A stretch of DNA of 36,918 nucleotides from Lachnospiraceae bacterium (GTDB taxonomy: Bacteria > Bacillota > Clostridia > Lachnospirales > Lachnospiraceae). Location: contig JAILOA010000153.1 of assembly GCA_024691065.1 (NCBI GenBank), forward strand, positions 1 to 36,918. Direction: 5' to 3'. Both the position numbers and the translations under genes were made by a program. The notes under the pieces were generated by a model. That model was not told the origin of the DNA, searched no databases, and saw only the letters and a list, made by a program, of their open reading frames with translations. Positions 1 through 8,485 of the stretch are shown in pieces (within the stretch, counting starts at the first letter, position 1; each line of letters opens with the position of its first letter).

Positions 1-121
1 TTAAATTATACATAAATTGTAGAAAAATACAAGTTTTTTTTGGTAAAAATACACAAATATTATTAAAATTTATTTAATTTTAATCCTTCCCTTTCTACAA
101 ACTATAATTTATAATTTTTTC

Positions 122-150
122 TTGCATTTATGCCCTGTCTATGGTACAAT
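122..150 (+). promoter_or_regulatory. Sigma-A type promoter for tRNA-Gln
   Basis: -35 ttgcat (122-127), 17-nt spacer, -10 tacaat (145-150), about 40 nt upstream of the tRNA. Confidence 0.75.
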
Positions 151-188
151 AGCAAACGAATTTTGGGTGTTTTTTCCTTAATTTTTAT

Positions 189-260
189 TGGGCCGTCGCC
201 AAGCGGTAAGGCACAGGACTTTGACTCCTGCATTCGTGGGTTCAAATCCCGCCGGCCCAG
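189..260 (+). tRNA. tRNA-Gln (anticodon TTG)
   Basis: Acceptor stem tgggccg/cggccca; anticodon arm CAGGA-CTTTGAC-TCCTG with TTG; T-arm gtggg-ttcaaat-cccgc. CCA not encoded. Confidence 0.95.
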
Positions 261-350
261 TTTATATGAGATTGCAAAATGCTTTTGTAATAGGTGAATT
301 ACATTATATTTGCTGTCTTTTTATTTCGCAGTTTTTCTGCGATGTTCTGA

Positions 351-377
351 CTTCGCAATTATTTGCGAAGTTTTTTT
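351..377 (+). terminator. Rho-independent terminator after tRNA-Gln
   Basis: cttcgcaa-ttat-ttgcgaag followed by ttttttt. Confidence 0.85.
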
Positions 378-482
378 ATTATTTGATTATTTCTTAATTA
401 AGACTTCATTGAATCACCCTGATTTAATAATTTCAGGGAGGTTGCAATTTGAGATTTCTCTTTGATTTTGAAAGGATTTACT

Positions 483-1253
483 ATGGACTATAATTCAGGG
501 ATGGCTCTTCATAAGAAGAATACCGTTGCGCGGTTCAGTGAGCTTATGAAAAGAGCCGATTCATCTCTACAATATGCATTTTCCGAATTTCACAATATCT
601 CGGACAAGGCTTTTTTAAAGGATGCGGGTGCTTCTGCCAACACTTCCTACTCGGGTGGCTATGACCTTGCCGAGCGTGTGGTCTTTTGTTTTGGAAATGA
701 AGCTCAGATCGGATATCCGCCTTACTACCCCATCGATATTGTTAAGATTACTCCGGCGAGCAATAAATTCGGCACTCTGGAGCATCGCGACATTCTGGGA
801 ACAATTATGGGTCTCGGGCTAACCCGCGACAGAGTCGGTGATATCAAGATTGATAAGGATGCAAATGTCGCTTATTTCTTCGCATTGGACACAATTTCCG
901 ATTATATAATCGATAACATTTCCCAAATCAGGAAAATGTCTGTTACGCTTGAAAAGGTTGACAGTATTCCGGATGAGCTTTTAAATGCATACGAAGAGGT
1001 TACGGTTCAGGTTTCCTCGGAACGTATTGACTGCTTTGTTTCCGGCATTACAGGGAGGTCTCGCTCGCAGGCTTCTGTTCTGATAGCAGAGAAAAATGTT
1101 CTCTTAAATGGGATTACGGTTACCAAAAATACTGCTGCCGTGACGCCCGGCTCTGTTATCGTAATAAGAAAATTCGGAAAATACATTTATGACAGGTGCA
1201 CCGGCACTACAAGAAGTAATAATTTACACGTTGTACTGAAGAAATATTCGTAA
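483..1253 (+). CDS. YlmH-family RNA-binding protein with C-terminal S4 domain
   Basis: GLTRDRVGDI motif and C-terminal S4-like segment (SRSQASVLIAEKNVLLNGITV). The second ATG at 483 is preceded by gaaagga. Confidence 0.85.
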   Translation: MDYNSGMALHKKNTVARFSELMKRADSSLQYAFSEFHNISDKAFLKDAGASANTSYSGGYDLAERVVFCFGNEAQIGYPPYYPIDIVKITPASNKFGTLEHRDILGTIMGLGLTRDRVGDIKIDKDANVAYFFALDTISDYIIDNISQIRKMSVTLEKVDSIPDELLNAYEEVTVQVSSERIDCFVSGITGRSRSQASVLIAEKNVLLNGITVTKNTAAVTPGSVIVIRKFGKYIYDRCTGTTRSNNLHVVLKKYS

Positions 1254-1296
1254 CGATACATTTTAATCTGTTTTGAGACAAGTCATGATTTGCGGC

Positions 1297-1410
1297 TTAA
1301 CCACTGTTATGAGAAAACTGCGGTCAGGATGGACTTTTACTCAAGTCTGTTTTTGCAATTTAACTACCGTTATACGAAACCTGCGGTCAGGATGGACTTT
1401 TACTCAAGTC
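1297..1410 (+). repeat. 63-bp tandem repeat, 2 imperfect copies
   Basis: ctgcggtcaggatggacttttactcaagtc is identical at 1318-1347 and 1381-1410; flanking ttaac...gttat.gaaa is also repeated at offset 63. Confidence 0.9.
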
Positions 1411-1460
1411 CCACACTGTAGCATTATGTCTGAATTTTATGATATGAGAAAGGAATCAAT

Positions 1461-2228
1461 ATGGCTTTACCTATTATTCTTTGGTCTGTCGGAATCTTTT
1501 CCTCGACCTACTTCATTTTTTATGCGTCTGTTATTGGTCTCAGAAATGTATTTGCCTACTTTTTCCTGATATTCGGTATTCTTTCCATCGTACTCGGAAT
1601 CGTAGCATTTTATATGCATACCAATAACATTTATCTTCCGAAAACTTTAAAATATATACTTATATTCCTGCTTTGCATTTCATTTGTAACCTTTGATATT
1701 GCCGAGTATATGATTATTTCAAACAGTGTTAAGAAACCTGAGGCAAATGCCGATTATTGTATAATTCTCGGTGCAAGTGTACGCGGAACTGTGGTTTCCC
1801 ACAATTTGATGACCAGACTTGATAAGGGCATCGACTATCTTAATAATAATCCCGACACCAAGGCGATAGTTACCGGCGGCCAGGGCTACGGCGAAGACAT
1901 AACTGAGGCCAAGGCTATGACTGATTATATGCTTTCAAAGGGAATCAGCCCCGACAGGATAATTGCCGAGGATCAGGCGACGGACACCTACGAAAACTTC
2001 AAGTACTCCGTTGAGAAGATGAAGGAAGATGGTGTTGAAGCAGAAGACGCCAATGTGGTTGTTATTACTAATGATTTTCATACATTCAGGGCAAAGCGTC
2101 TTGCCATGAAATATAACTTTAAAAATGTAAGCACCGCCGGTTCTTATACACATTGGCATACAATTCCGCTTAATTATATCCGCGAAGGATTTGCGGTTAT
2201 ATATTATGCACTCCGGGGCAGGCTTTAA
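1461..2228 (+). CDS. YdcF/SanA-like DUF218 membrane protein
   Basis: N-terminal TM helices; ADYCIILGASVRG, AIVTGGQG, TDTYENFKYS and ITNDFHTFRAKRLA motifs; agaaagga upstream of ATG. Confidence 0.85.
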   Translation: MALPIILWSVGIFSSTYFIFYASVIGLRNVFAYFFLIFGILSIVLGIVAFYMHTNNIYLPKTLKYILIFLLCISFVTFDIAEYMIISNSVKKPEANADYCIILGASVRGTVVSHNLMTRLDKGIDYLNNNPDTKAIVTGGQGYGEDITEAKAMTDYMLSKGISPDRIIAEDQATDTYENFKYSVEKMKEDGVEAEDANVVVITNDFHTFRAKRLAMKYNFKNVSTAGSYTHWHTIPLNYIREGFAVIYYALRGRL

Positions 2229-2277
2229 ATATTATGCACTCCGGGGCAGACCTTAAGTATTATGCAATCCGGGGTGT
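2201..2277 (+). repeat. 28-bp tandem repeat (~2.7 copies) overlapping the YdcF-like stop codon
   Basis: atattatgcactccggggca at 2201, 2229 and (variant) 2257; the first copy is coding. Confidence 0.9.
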
Positions 2278-2417
2278 GGTTTTGTTTTAGGATACCTAAG
2301 CGGGAATCCTCGGTAATTCAATTGCCGAGTAGTTCACTAATTCACCCGCAAGAAGTTTTAAAACTTCCATTTTTCACTGCTCCCGTGAGTAGCCTGTAAA
2401 ATCTGATTATAAAAACA

Positions 2418-2462
2418 AATAAACCTGAGTTGAACCAAATATTCAACCCAGGTTTTATTTTT
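2418..2462 (+). terminator. Terminator hairpin after the YdcF-like gene, possibly bidirectional
   Basis: aaacctgagttgaa...ttcaacccaggttt with a downstream T-rich tract and an upstream A-rich tract. Confidence 0.75.
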
Positions 2463-2487
2463 ATAGTGACTTAAATTTTAATTACTA

Positions 2488-2658
2488 CATATTCTTCCGG
2501 ATAAATCATATTCTTCCGGATAAATCATATTTTTCCGGATAAATCATATTTTCCCGGATAAATCATATTCTTCCGGATAAATCATATTTTTCCGGATAAA
2601 TCATATTCTTCCGGATAAATCATATTCTTCCGGATAAATCATATTCTTCCGGATAAAT
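2488..2658. repeat. 19-bp tandem repeat, 9 copies (catattcttccggataaat)
   Basis: Units start at 2488, 2507, 2526, 2545, 2564, 2583, 2602, 2621 and 2640, with C/T variants in the ttcttcc segment. Confidence 0.97.
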
Positions 2659-2737
2659 CAAACTCCGGAAAAGTATATAATATAAGCCTTCGGGAGTGAC
2701 AACCGGAATATTTAAATATTTCTAATCCCCGGTAGAT

Positions 2738-4732
2738 CTAGCAAATTTCAGCCCCGGCCGGCATACTCTTCTCAGGTACCATAAGCGAAAGGTTACCGTC
2801 GGCATCCTCTGCGCAAAGAATCATTCCTTCCGAAAGGATTCCGGCAAGCTTGGCAGGCTTAAGATTTACAACAACCATTACCTTCTTACCAACCATCTCC
2901 TCAGGCGAATAATACTTTCTGATTCCTGATACAATCTGCTTTACTTCGCTTCCAATCTTCACCTGTGAGCAAAGAAGCTTCTTTGACTTCTCAACTGCCT
3001 TACATTCAAGGATTTCACCTACCTGGAACTGGCACTTGAAGAAATCATCTATTGTAATCTCTTCCTTCTTAGGAATATCAATAACCTTTTCATCGGCCTT
3101 TGCTTCCTCTGAATTGTCCTCTTCTGTTTCAGGCACAGGCGGATACTTCTCTTCTACCTTAGCCTTCACATCCTCAAAATCAAGTCTTGCAAAGAGAATC
3201 TCAGGCTTTTCGGTTACGCGGTTGCCTTCAGGATAGAGACCGAATTTATCCATATCCTCAAAACTTCTCTCTGTTGAATTTAACTGAGCAAAAATCTTAT
3301 CTGCTGTTTCAGGCATAAAGCTCTTTAAGAGCGATGCTCCGATTGTTATGCCTTCGATAAGATTGTAAAGAACTGTTGAAAGTCTGTCTTTCTTGCTCTC
3401 ATCCTTACCGAGCACCCAAGGCTCAGTCTCGTCGATATATTTATTACAACGCTTGAAAAGGTTGAAAATCTCGGTCATTGCATCTGCCACACGGAGTTTA
3501 TCCATCTTTTCAACTACCTTTGCAGGTGTGCCAAGCACGAACTCCTTAAGTGATGCATCTACATCCTCAGCTACGCCCTTATCAACTGCCACGCCGTCCA
3601 AATACTTGTTGGTCATTGAAATCACGCGGTTTACAAGATTTCCAAGTGTATTTGCAAGGTCTGAATTTGTACGCTCACATACCAAATCCCATGAGATTAT
3701 ACCGTCATTCTCAAATGGCATCTCATGGAGCACGAAATAACGTACGGCATCCACGCCAAATATATCAACCAGATCATCGGCATAGATTACATTTCCCTTG
3801 GATTTACTCATCTTGCCGTCATTCTGAAGAAGCCATGGATGACCAAATACCTGCTTTGGAAGCGGAAGTCCGAGTGCCATAAGCATAATCGGCCAGTAAA
3901 TAGTATGGAATCGAAGGATATCCTTGCCAATCAAATGTAAATCAGCCGGCCAGAATTTCTCGTAAAGGTCTGTTCCGTCTGCAGACAATGTATTGTTACC
4001 ATCCAAATCAAAACCAAGTCCGGTTACGTAGTTTGAAAGCGCATCCATCCAAACATAGACAACATGTCTGTCATCAAAATCTACCGGAATGCCCCATTTA
4101 AATGAGGTTCTGGATACGCAGAGATCCTGAAGGCCCGGCTTTAGGAAGTTATTTATCATCTCGTGCTTACGTGACTCAGGCTGAATAAAATCAGGGTGTG
4201 TCTCGATATGCTCTATAAGTCTGTCTGCATATTTACTGAGTTTAAGGAAATATGCCTCCTCTTTCATCGGAGAAACAGGACGTCCGCAGTCAGGGCACTT
4301 GCCGTCAACGAGCTGCGACTCTGTAAAGAATGACTCGCAAGGTGTGCAATACATTCCTTCGTAAAAGCCCTTATAAATATCTCCCTGATCATAAAGTTTC
4401 TTGAAAAACTTCTGTATCTGTCTCTCATGATAATCATCGGTTGTTCTGATAAATTTATCGTATGAGGTATTCATCAAATCCCATATTCTCTTGATTTCGG
4501 TCGATACATTGTCCACGAATTCCTTCGGGGTAATGCCCGCCTCGTTTGCCTTTAATTCGATTTTCTGTCCATGCTCATCGGTTCCTGTCTGGAAACGAAC
4601 ATCAAAACCCTGGAATCGCTTGAAACGCGCGATAGCATCGGCAAGTACTATTTCATAAGTATTTCCGATATGTGGCTTTCCTGATGTGTAGGCTATAGCA
4701 GTGGTTAAATAATATTTCTTCTTCTCACTCAC
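2738..4732 (-). CDS. metG: Methionyl-tRNA synthetase with C-terminal tRNA-binding (EMAP/tRBD) domain
   Basis: YYLTTAIAYTSGKPHIGNTYE, CTPC/CPDC zinc motifs, KMSKSKGN; tRBD at the C-terminus. GTG start at 4732 with agaagg upstream preferred over the upstream ATG at 4831. Confidence 0.95.
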   Translation of the reverse strand: MSEKKKYYLTTAIAYTSGKPHIGNTYEIVLADAIARFKRFQGFDVRFQTGTDEHGQKIELKANEAGITPKEFVDNVSTEIKRIWDLMNTSYDKFIRTTDDYHERQIQKFFKKLYDQGDIYKGFYEGMYCTPCESFFTESQLVDGKCPDCGRPVSPMKEEAYFLKLSKYADRLIEHIETHPDFIQPESRKHEMINNFLKPGLQDLCVSRTSFKWGIPVDFDDRHVVYVWMDALSNYVTGLGFDLDGNNTLSADGTDLYEKFWPADLHLIGKDILRFHTIYWPIMLMALGLPLPKQVFGHPWLLQNDGKMSKSKGNVIYADDLVDIFGVDAVRYFVLHEMPFENDGIISWDLVCERTNSDLANTLGNLVNRVISMTNKYLDGVAVDKGVAEDVDASLKEFVLGTPAKVVEKMDKLRVADAMTEIFNLFKRCNKYIDETEPWVLGKDESKKDRLSTVLYNLIEGITIGASLLKSFMPETADKIFAQLNSTERSFEDMDKFGLYPEGNRVTEKPEILFARLDFEDVKAKVEEKYPPVPETEEDNSEEAKADEKVIDIPKKEEITIDDFFKCQFQVGEILECKAVEKSKKLLCSQVKIGSEVKQIVSGIRKYYSPEEMVGKKVMVVVNLKPAKLAGILSEGMILCAEDADGNLSLMVPEKSMPAGAEIC

Positions 4733-4987
4733 TTTTATTACCTTCTTTCTGATGTATTTTATAATAAGCAAATGTTTAGTATGTTTTTGGGCAATTGACT
4801 TCTGTTGCATACTTAGATTTGTTTTATTCAAGTGTAATACCTTATTTACATTTGCTTGCAGGAAATGTTTTACGGTATTTTATTCTATCAAATGATTCGA
4901 TATCACTTGTTTATTTTTGGTATTTAAGGAGTATAGCACATTTAAATATTTAATGCAAATGTTCTACACTTCCGGCTTTTACTTCCT

Positions 4988-5094
4988 GCTATACGAATAT
5001 CATTTATTTTACGAATTGTTTTATGTTCCCGGCTATTCGAATATCATTTATTTTACGAATTGTTTTATGTTCCCCGCTATTCGAATATCATTCC
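4988..5094. repeat. 44-bp tandem repeat (2.4 copies) overlapping the 3' end of the adjacent ORF
   Basis: gctatNcgaatatcatttattttacgaattgttttatgttcccNg at 4988, 5032 and 5076 (partial). Confidence 0.93.
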
Positions 5095-5802
5095 GTTTCT
5101 TAGAGATATGTTGTACTTATACAATGGTTCTCCGAAATCCTTTGGTTTCACTATCTCCATCTCGATTTCGGTATAATTAACTTCATTTACGAGAGAGGCA
5201 TTTACCTTTGGAAATACACGGCCTATTTCCTTAAACAGGCTTTTTAAATTCCACAATATCTTTTTCAGGTCAGACTCACCTTTAAGTGAAATCTCTGCGC
5301 TGAAATCAGGGAATTTAAGCTGTTCCAGCCAATACATGGTTTTCTTCATGCTACTGCGATATGTATAAAGATAATTTCCGAATGTATGCTTTTCTACTTC
5401 GCTCAATTTGGAAGTATCAAATGTAAGCCTCCCCAGAGGTAAATAATCCCTTAAAATTGATGTCTCGACTTTTTTATTTTGAAGAGTTATCTTATATTCT
5501 CCCACGCGGTAATTCTCGTCATTATATAGCCATTTCTCGTCGCCGTAAGGGGCCGTAAATTCGGCCTGAGCACGTGGAACAACCTTGGATAATTCTTTAA
5601 AATACTCAATAACATATTCTCGCAAACATGCCTCAACATCGTAATTGTCACATTTAAATCCGGTCTGAAACATCGGTGATTTCGTATTTCGAACCCACAA
5701 TAGAGGTTCATTTATGTTTTCAGTGTAATTCTCAACAAACTCATTAAGTCGTGTCTTTTCAACATTATTTAATTTTTCAACATTATACTTAACAGTAATC
5801 AT
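5077..5802 (-). CDS. Uncharacterised protein with two tandem copies of a ~110-aa domain
   Basis: Intact 241-aa ORF preceded by ggggggaat. The halves align (KLNNVEKTRLNEF... / KLSEVEKHTFGNY...). Confidence 0.8.
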   Translation of the reverse strand: MITVKYNVEKLNNVEKTRLNEFVENYTENINEPLLWVRNTKSPMFQTGFKCDNYDVEACLREYVIEYFKELSKVVPRAQAEFTAPYGDEKWLYNDENYRVGEYKITLQNKKVETSILRDYLPLGRLTFDTSKLSEVEKHTFGNYLYTYRSSMKKTMYWLEQLKFPDFSAEISLKGESDLKKILWNLKSLFKEIGRVFPKVNASLVNEVNYTEIEMEIVKPKDFGEPLYKYNISLRNGMIFE

Positions 5803-5832
5803 ATTCCCCCCTATTATTGTATCCCTTTCAAG

Positions 5833-6009
5833 CTCATTCCCGCCGGTCGGCCTATTTAATCTAAGCCAGGCTCGTTCCTGCCGCTCGGCCTATTTAATCT
5901 AAGCCAGGCTCATTCCTGCCGGTCGGCCTATTTAATCTAAGTCAGGCTCGTTCCTGCCGCTCGGCCTATTTAATCTAAGCCAGGCTCGTTCCTGCCGATC
6001 TGCCTATTT
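5833..6009. repeat. 38-bp tandem repeat (~4.7 copies)
   Basis: ctcgttcctgccgctcggcctatttaatctaagccagg at 5833, 5871, 5909, 5947 and 5985 (partial). Confidence 0.96.
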
Positions 6010-6037
6010 CATTTCCGCCGGTTAACTTCACCCAAAC

Positions 6038-6448
6038 CTACAATTTCGTGAGCTTATGTTTTATAACTATCTGCGACCCAACCGCCTCGATATACTCCTT
6101 ATGAATGTGTAATTCATAGTATTTGTCGCCGGTTGCCTTGTTCTCCTGCAAGGTCTTCTTCGTAAGGATGTTTGAAAGATGCGAGAACTTAATCATCGTG
6201 AGATATCCGCCATAATGCCTGATTATCAGAAGCGCAGTCTCGTGATCCATAAGCTTCTCATACTCTTTTTCGGAAATCTGAAGGGTATAATACTCATTAT
6301 TTGCAAACATTGAAATAGGCGAAAATATGCAATAATCGCGGCTCGCCTCATACATAAAGTCAACACCGTCCACCTTTTCAAATTTGCATAAAAGTTCCCT
6401 CTCCGACAAATCTATAACATCCTTGATTTGAATTATTCCTTCCATCAT
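6038..6448 (-). CDS. Hypothetical protein (~136 aa)
   Basis: ORF MMEGIIQIKDVIDLSEREL...; agaggt upstream of tandem ATGs at 6448/6445. The longer ORF to 6565 runs into repeat DNA and is unlikely. Confidence 0.7.
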   Translation of the reverse strand: MMEGIIQIKDVIDLSERELLCKFEKVDGVDFMYEASRDYCIFSPISMFANNEYYTLQISEKEYEKLMDHETALLIIRHYGGYLTMIKFSHLSNILTKKTLQENKATGDKYYELHIHKEYIEAVGSQIVIKHKLTKL

Positions 6449-6529
6449 TCTACCTCTTTTTATGTAGATGTGTGAATTAAAATCAATCCATTTATATCTA
6501 TTCTGTCCCCTCTGCTCTGCCTTTGATAT

Positions 6530-6693
6530 ACCTGATTCGAGTCTATTAGGCTTCCGATATATCAATCCGGATAATCCGGCGATTCACCTGATTTACTCTA
6601 TCAGGCTTCCGATATATCAATCCGGATAATCCGGCGATTCACCTAATTTAGTCTGTCAGGCTTCCGATATATCAATCCGGATAATCCGGCGAT
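6530..6693. repeat. 55-bp tandem repeat (~2.9 copies)
   Basis: ggcttccgatatatcaatccggataatccggcgat at 6549, 6604 and 6659, with acctgatt.a.tctat.a linkers. Confidence 0.95.
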
Positions 6694-6701
6694 ATATATT
6701 A

Positions 6702-8276
6702 TTATTTATCATTCTCAATATCATCGTCCGCAAGTGCATTCTTCGCATGTACACGAACAGTTGCATTGAAGCAGTCAAATTTATTGTCAACCTTTTCAGG
6801 TATACTCTTCTGAGTAAGCATACTGACGATTGGAACAATTATAAGTGAAGCAAGCATTGTGAATACACCTGAGTAAAGTGAGTTCCTGAATATAAATGTA
6901 AGCACCGGTCCGCTCACGCTAAGCACTCCCAATGAAACAAGGAGCTGGATAATCATCACGCCTGTACCGAATACGAAGCTTACACCAACAGAAGCCCTGC
7001 TGGCCTTTTTCCAGTATAATCCGTAAAGGAACGGCGCAAGGAATGCACCCGAAAGTGCTCCCCATGAAATACCCATGAGCTGTGCTATAAATGTAACTCT
7101 CGACTTAGCCTGTACAATCGCGATAACTGCTGAAAGTGCGATAAATACAGCGACAAATATACGCATGTAAAGCATTTTCTTCTTCTCGTCCATTTCACCC
7201 TTCTTCATCTTTCCGATAAAGTCAAGTGTGAGGGTTGAGCTACTTGTAAGCACGAGTGAAGAAAGTGTTGACATTGATGCTGACAATACAAGAATCAAAA
7301 CGACTGCAATAAGTACATCCGAAAGGCCTGAAAGCATTGATGGAACAACGCTGTCGAAACCATTTGCATCAACTGCTTCCTGAGTTGTAAAGAGTCTTCC
7401 GAATCCTCCGAGGAAGTAGCAGCCTCCGGCAACTATAATTGCGAAGAATGTTGAGATAAATGTACCTTTCTTGATTGAGCCTTCGTTTTTGATCGCATAG
7501 AACTTACCTACCATCTGCGGAAGTCCCCATGTACCAAGGGATGTAAGAAGTACTACGACGATAAGATACATCGGATCAGGTCCGAAGAATGATACGTACG
7601 CACCTTCCATTACATCTGAATCAATTTCAGACATTGCCTTGAGCGAGCCCATGAAACCGCCATTCTTTGAAAGAACTGCCATAATTACGGCTACGATTCC
7701 TATGAGCATTACAAGTCCCTGAATGAAGTCATTTACGGCTGTTGCCATATAACCACCGATGATTACGTAAATAGCGGTAAGCACTGCCATTACGATAACG
7801 CAGACTGCATAGTCTACATTGAACGCCATCCTGAAAAGTCTTGAAAGACCGTTGAAGAGTGACGCTGTATACGGAATAAGGAAAATAAAGGTTATAAATG
7901 AAGCTGCAACCCTTAACTTATTTGAATCATATCTTTGTCCAAAGAACTCAGGCATAGTCTTTGAATTTAAATGTTGCGTCATAATTCTGGTTCTTCTGCC
8001 GAGGATAACCCAGGCGAGAAGTGAACCGATGAATGCATTTCCGAGACCTATCCAGGTTGAAGCTACACCGAAGCTCCATCCAAACTGACCTGCATAACCT
8101 ACAAAGATTACGGCTGAGAAGTAAGAAGTACCATATGCAAATGCTGTTAACCATGGTCCTACCGATCTTCCACCGAGAACAAAACCGTTTACGTCGGTGC
8201 TGTTCTTCCTGCAACTAATTCCTACTGCAATAAATACTGCGAAAAAAATTACTAATAATGCAATTTTGATAACCAT
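6702..8276 (-). CDS. Sodium:solute symporter family (SSS) transporter
   Basis: 524 aa, about 13 hydrophobic segments; GRSVGPWLTAFAYGTSYFSAVIFVGYAGQFG, SKTMPEFFGQRY, SASMSTLSSLVLTSSSTLTLDF. Confidence 0.9.
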   Translation of the reverse strand: MVIKIALLVIFFAVFIAVGISCRKNSTDVNGFVLGGRSVGPWLTAFAYGTSYFSAVIFVGYAGQFGWSFGVASTWIGLGNAFIGSLLAWVILGRRTRIMTQHLNSKTMPEFFGQRYDSNKLRVAASFITFIFLIPYTASLFNGLSRLFRMAFNVDYAVCVIVMAVLTAIYVIIGGYMATAVNDFIQGLVMLIGIVAVIMAVLSKNGGFMGSLKAMSEIDSDVMEGAYVSFFGPDPMYLIVVVLLTSLGTWGLPQMVGKFYAIKNEGSIKKGTFISTFFAIIVAGGCYFLGGFGRLFTTQEAVDANGFDSVVPSMLSGLSDVLIAVVLILVLSASMSTLSSLVLTSSSTLTLDFIGKMKKGEMDEKKKMLYMRIFVAVFIALSAVIAIVQAKSRVTFIAQLMGISWGALSGAFLAPFLYGLYWKKASRASVGVSFVFGTGVMIIQLLVSLGVLSVSGPVLTFIFRNSLYSGVFTMLASLIIVPIVSMLTQKSIPEKVDNKFDCFNATVRVHAKNALADDDIENDK

Positions 8277-8485
8277 TTCCTTTTTCCTTCCTAAATATAT
8301 CCCTGATTGGATATCCTGTTAATTTTAATTTTTTTAATTATGCCTTTCCCCTGATGCTCTTGATAATCGTGCCTTTTAAGCCCGGGATTTCCGGGTATCA
8401 AGCTCCCTAAAAAACCTGACGTGTTCCTCATGCTTTTCAGGTATCATATTCCTGAAAACCTACTTTTTTCCTTGTGTTTCCCGAG

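Noticed and set aside
188-397. 69-aa ORF over the tRNA region
   Set aside because: It overlaps the tRNA-Gln and its terminator; coding is incidental.
1273-1569. 98-aa ORF with LRSGWTFTQV repeated twice
   Set aside because: The repeat is in frame only because its period (63) is divisible by 3. The ORF overlaps the YdcF-like start and has no RBS.
2281-2400. Structured RNA around ctcggtaattcaattgccgag
   Set aside because: A single short hairpin with a wobble pair; not enough to call an ncRNA.
2488-2658. CRISPR array
   Set aside because: Units are contiguous with no unique spacers, are only 19 bp, and no cas genes are nearby. The same applies to the 38, 44 and 55 bp arrays.
4733-4831. N-terminal extension of MetRS (MNKTNLSMQQ...)
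   Set aside because: A GTG at 4732 with a good Shine-Dalgarno starts the conserved SEKKKYYLTTAIAYTSG; the extension is not typical of MetRS.
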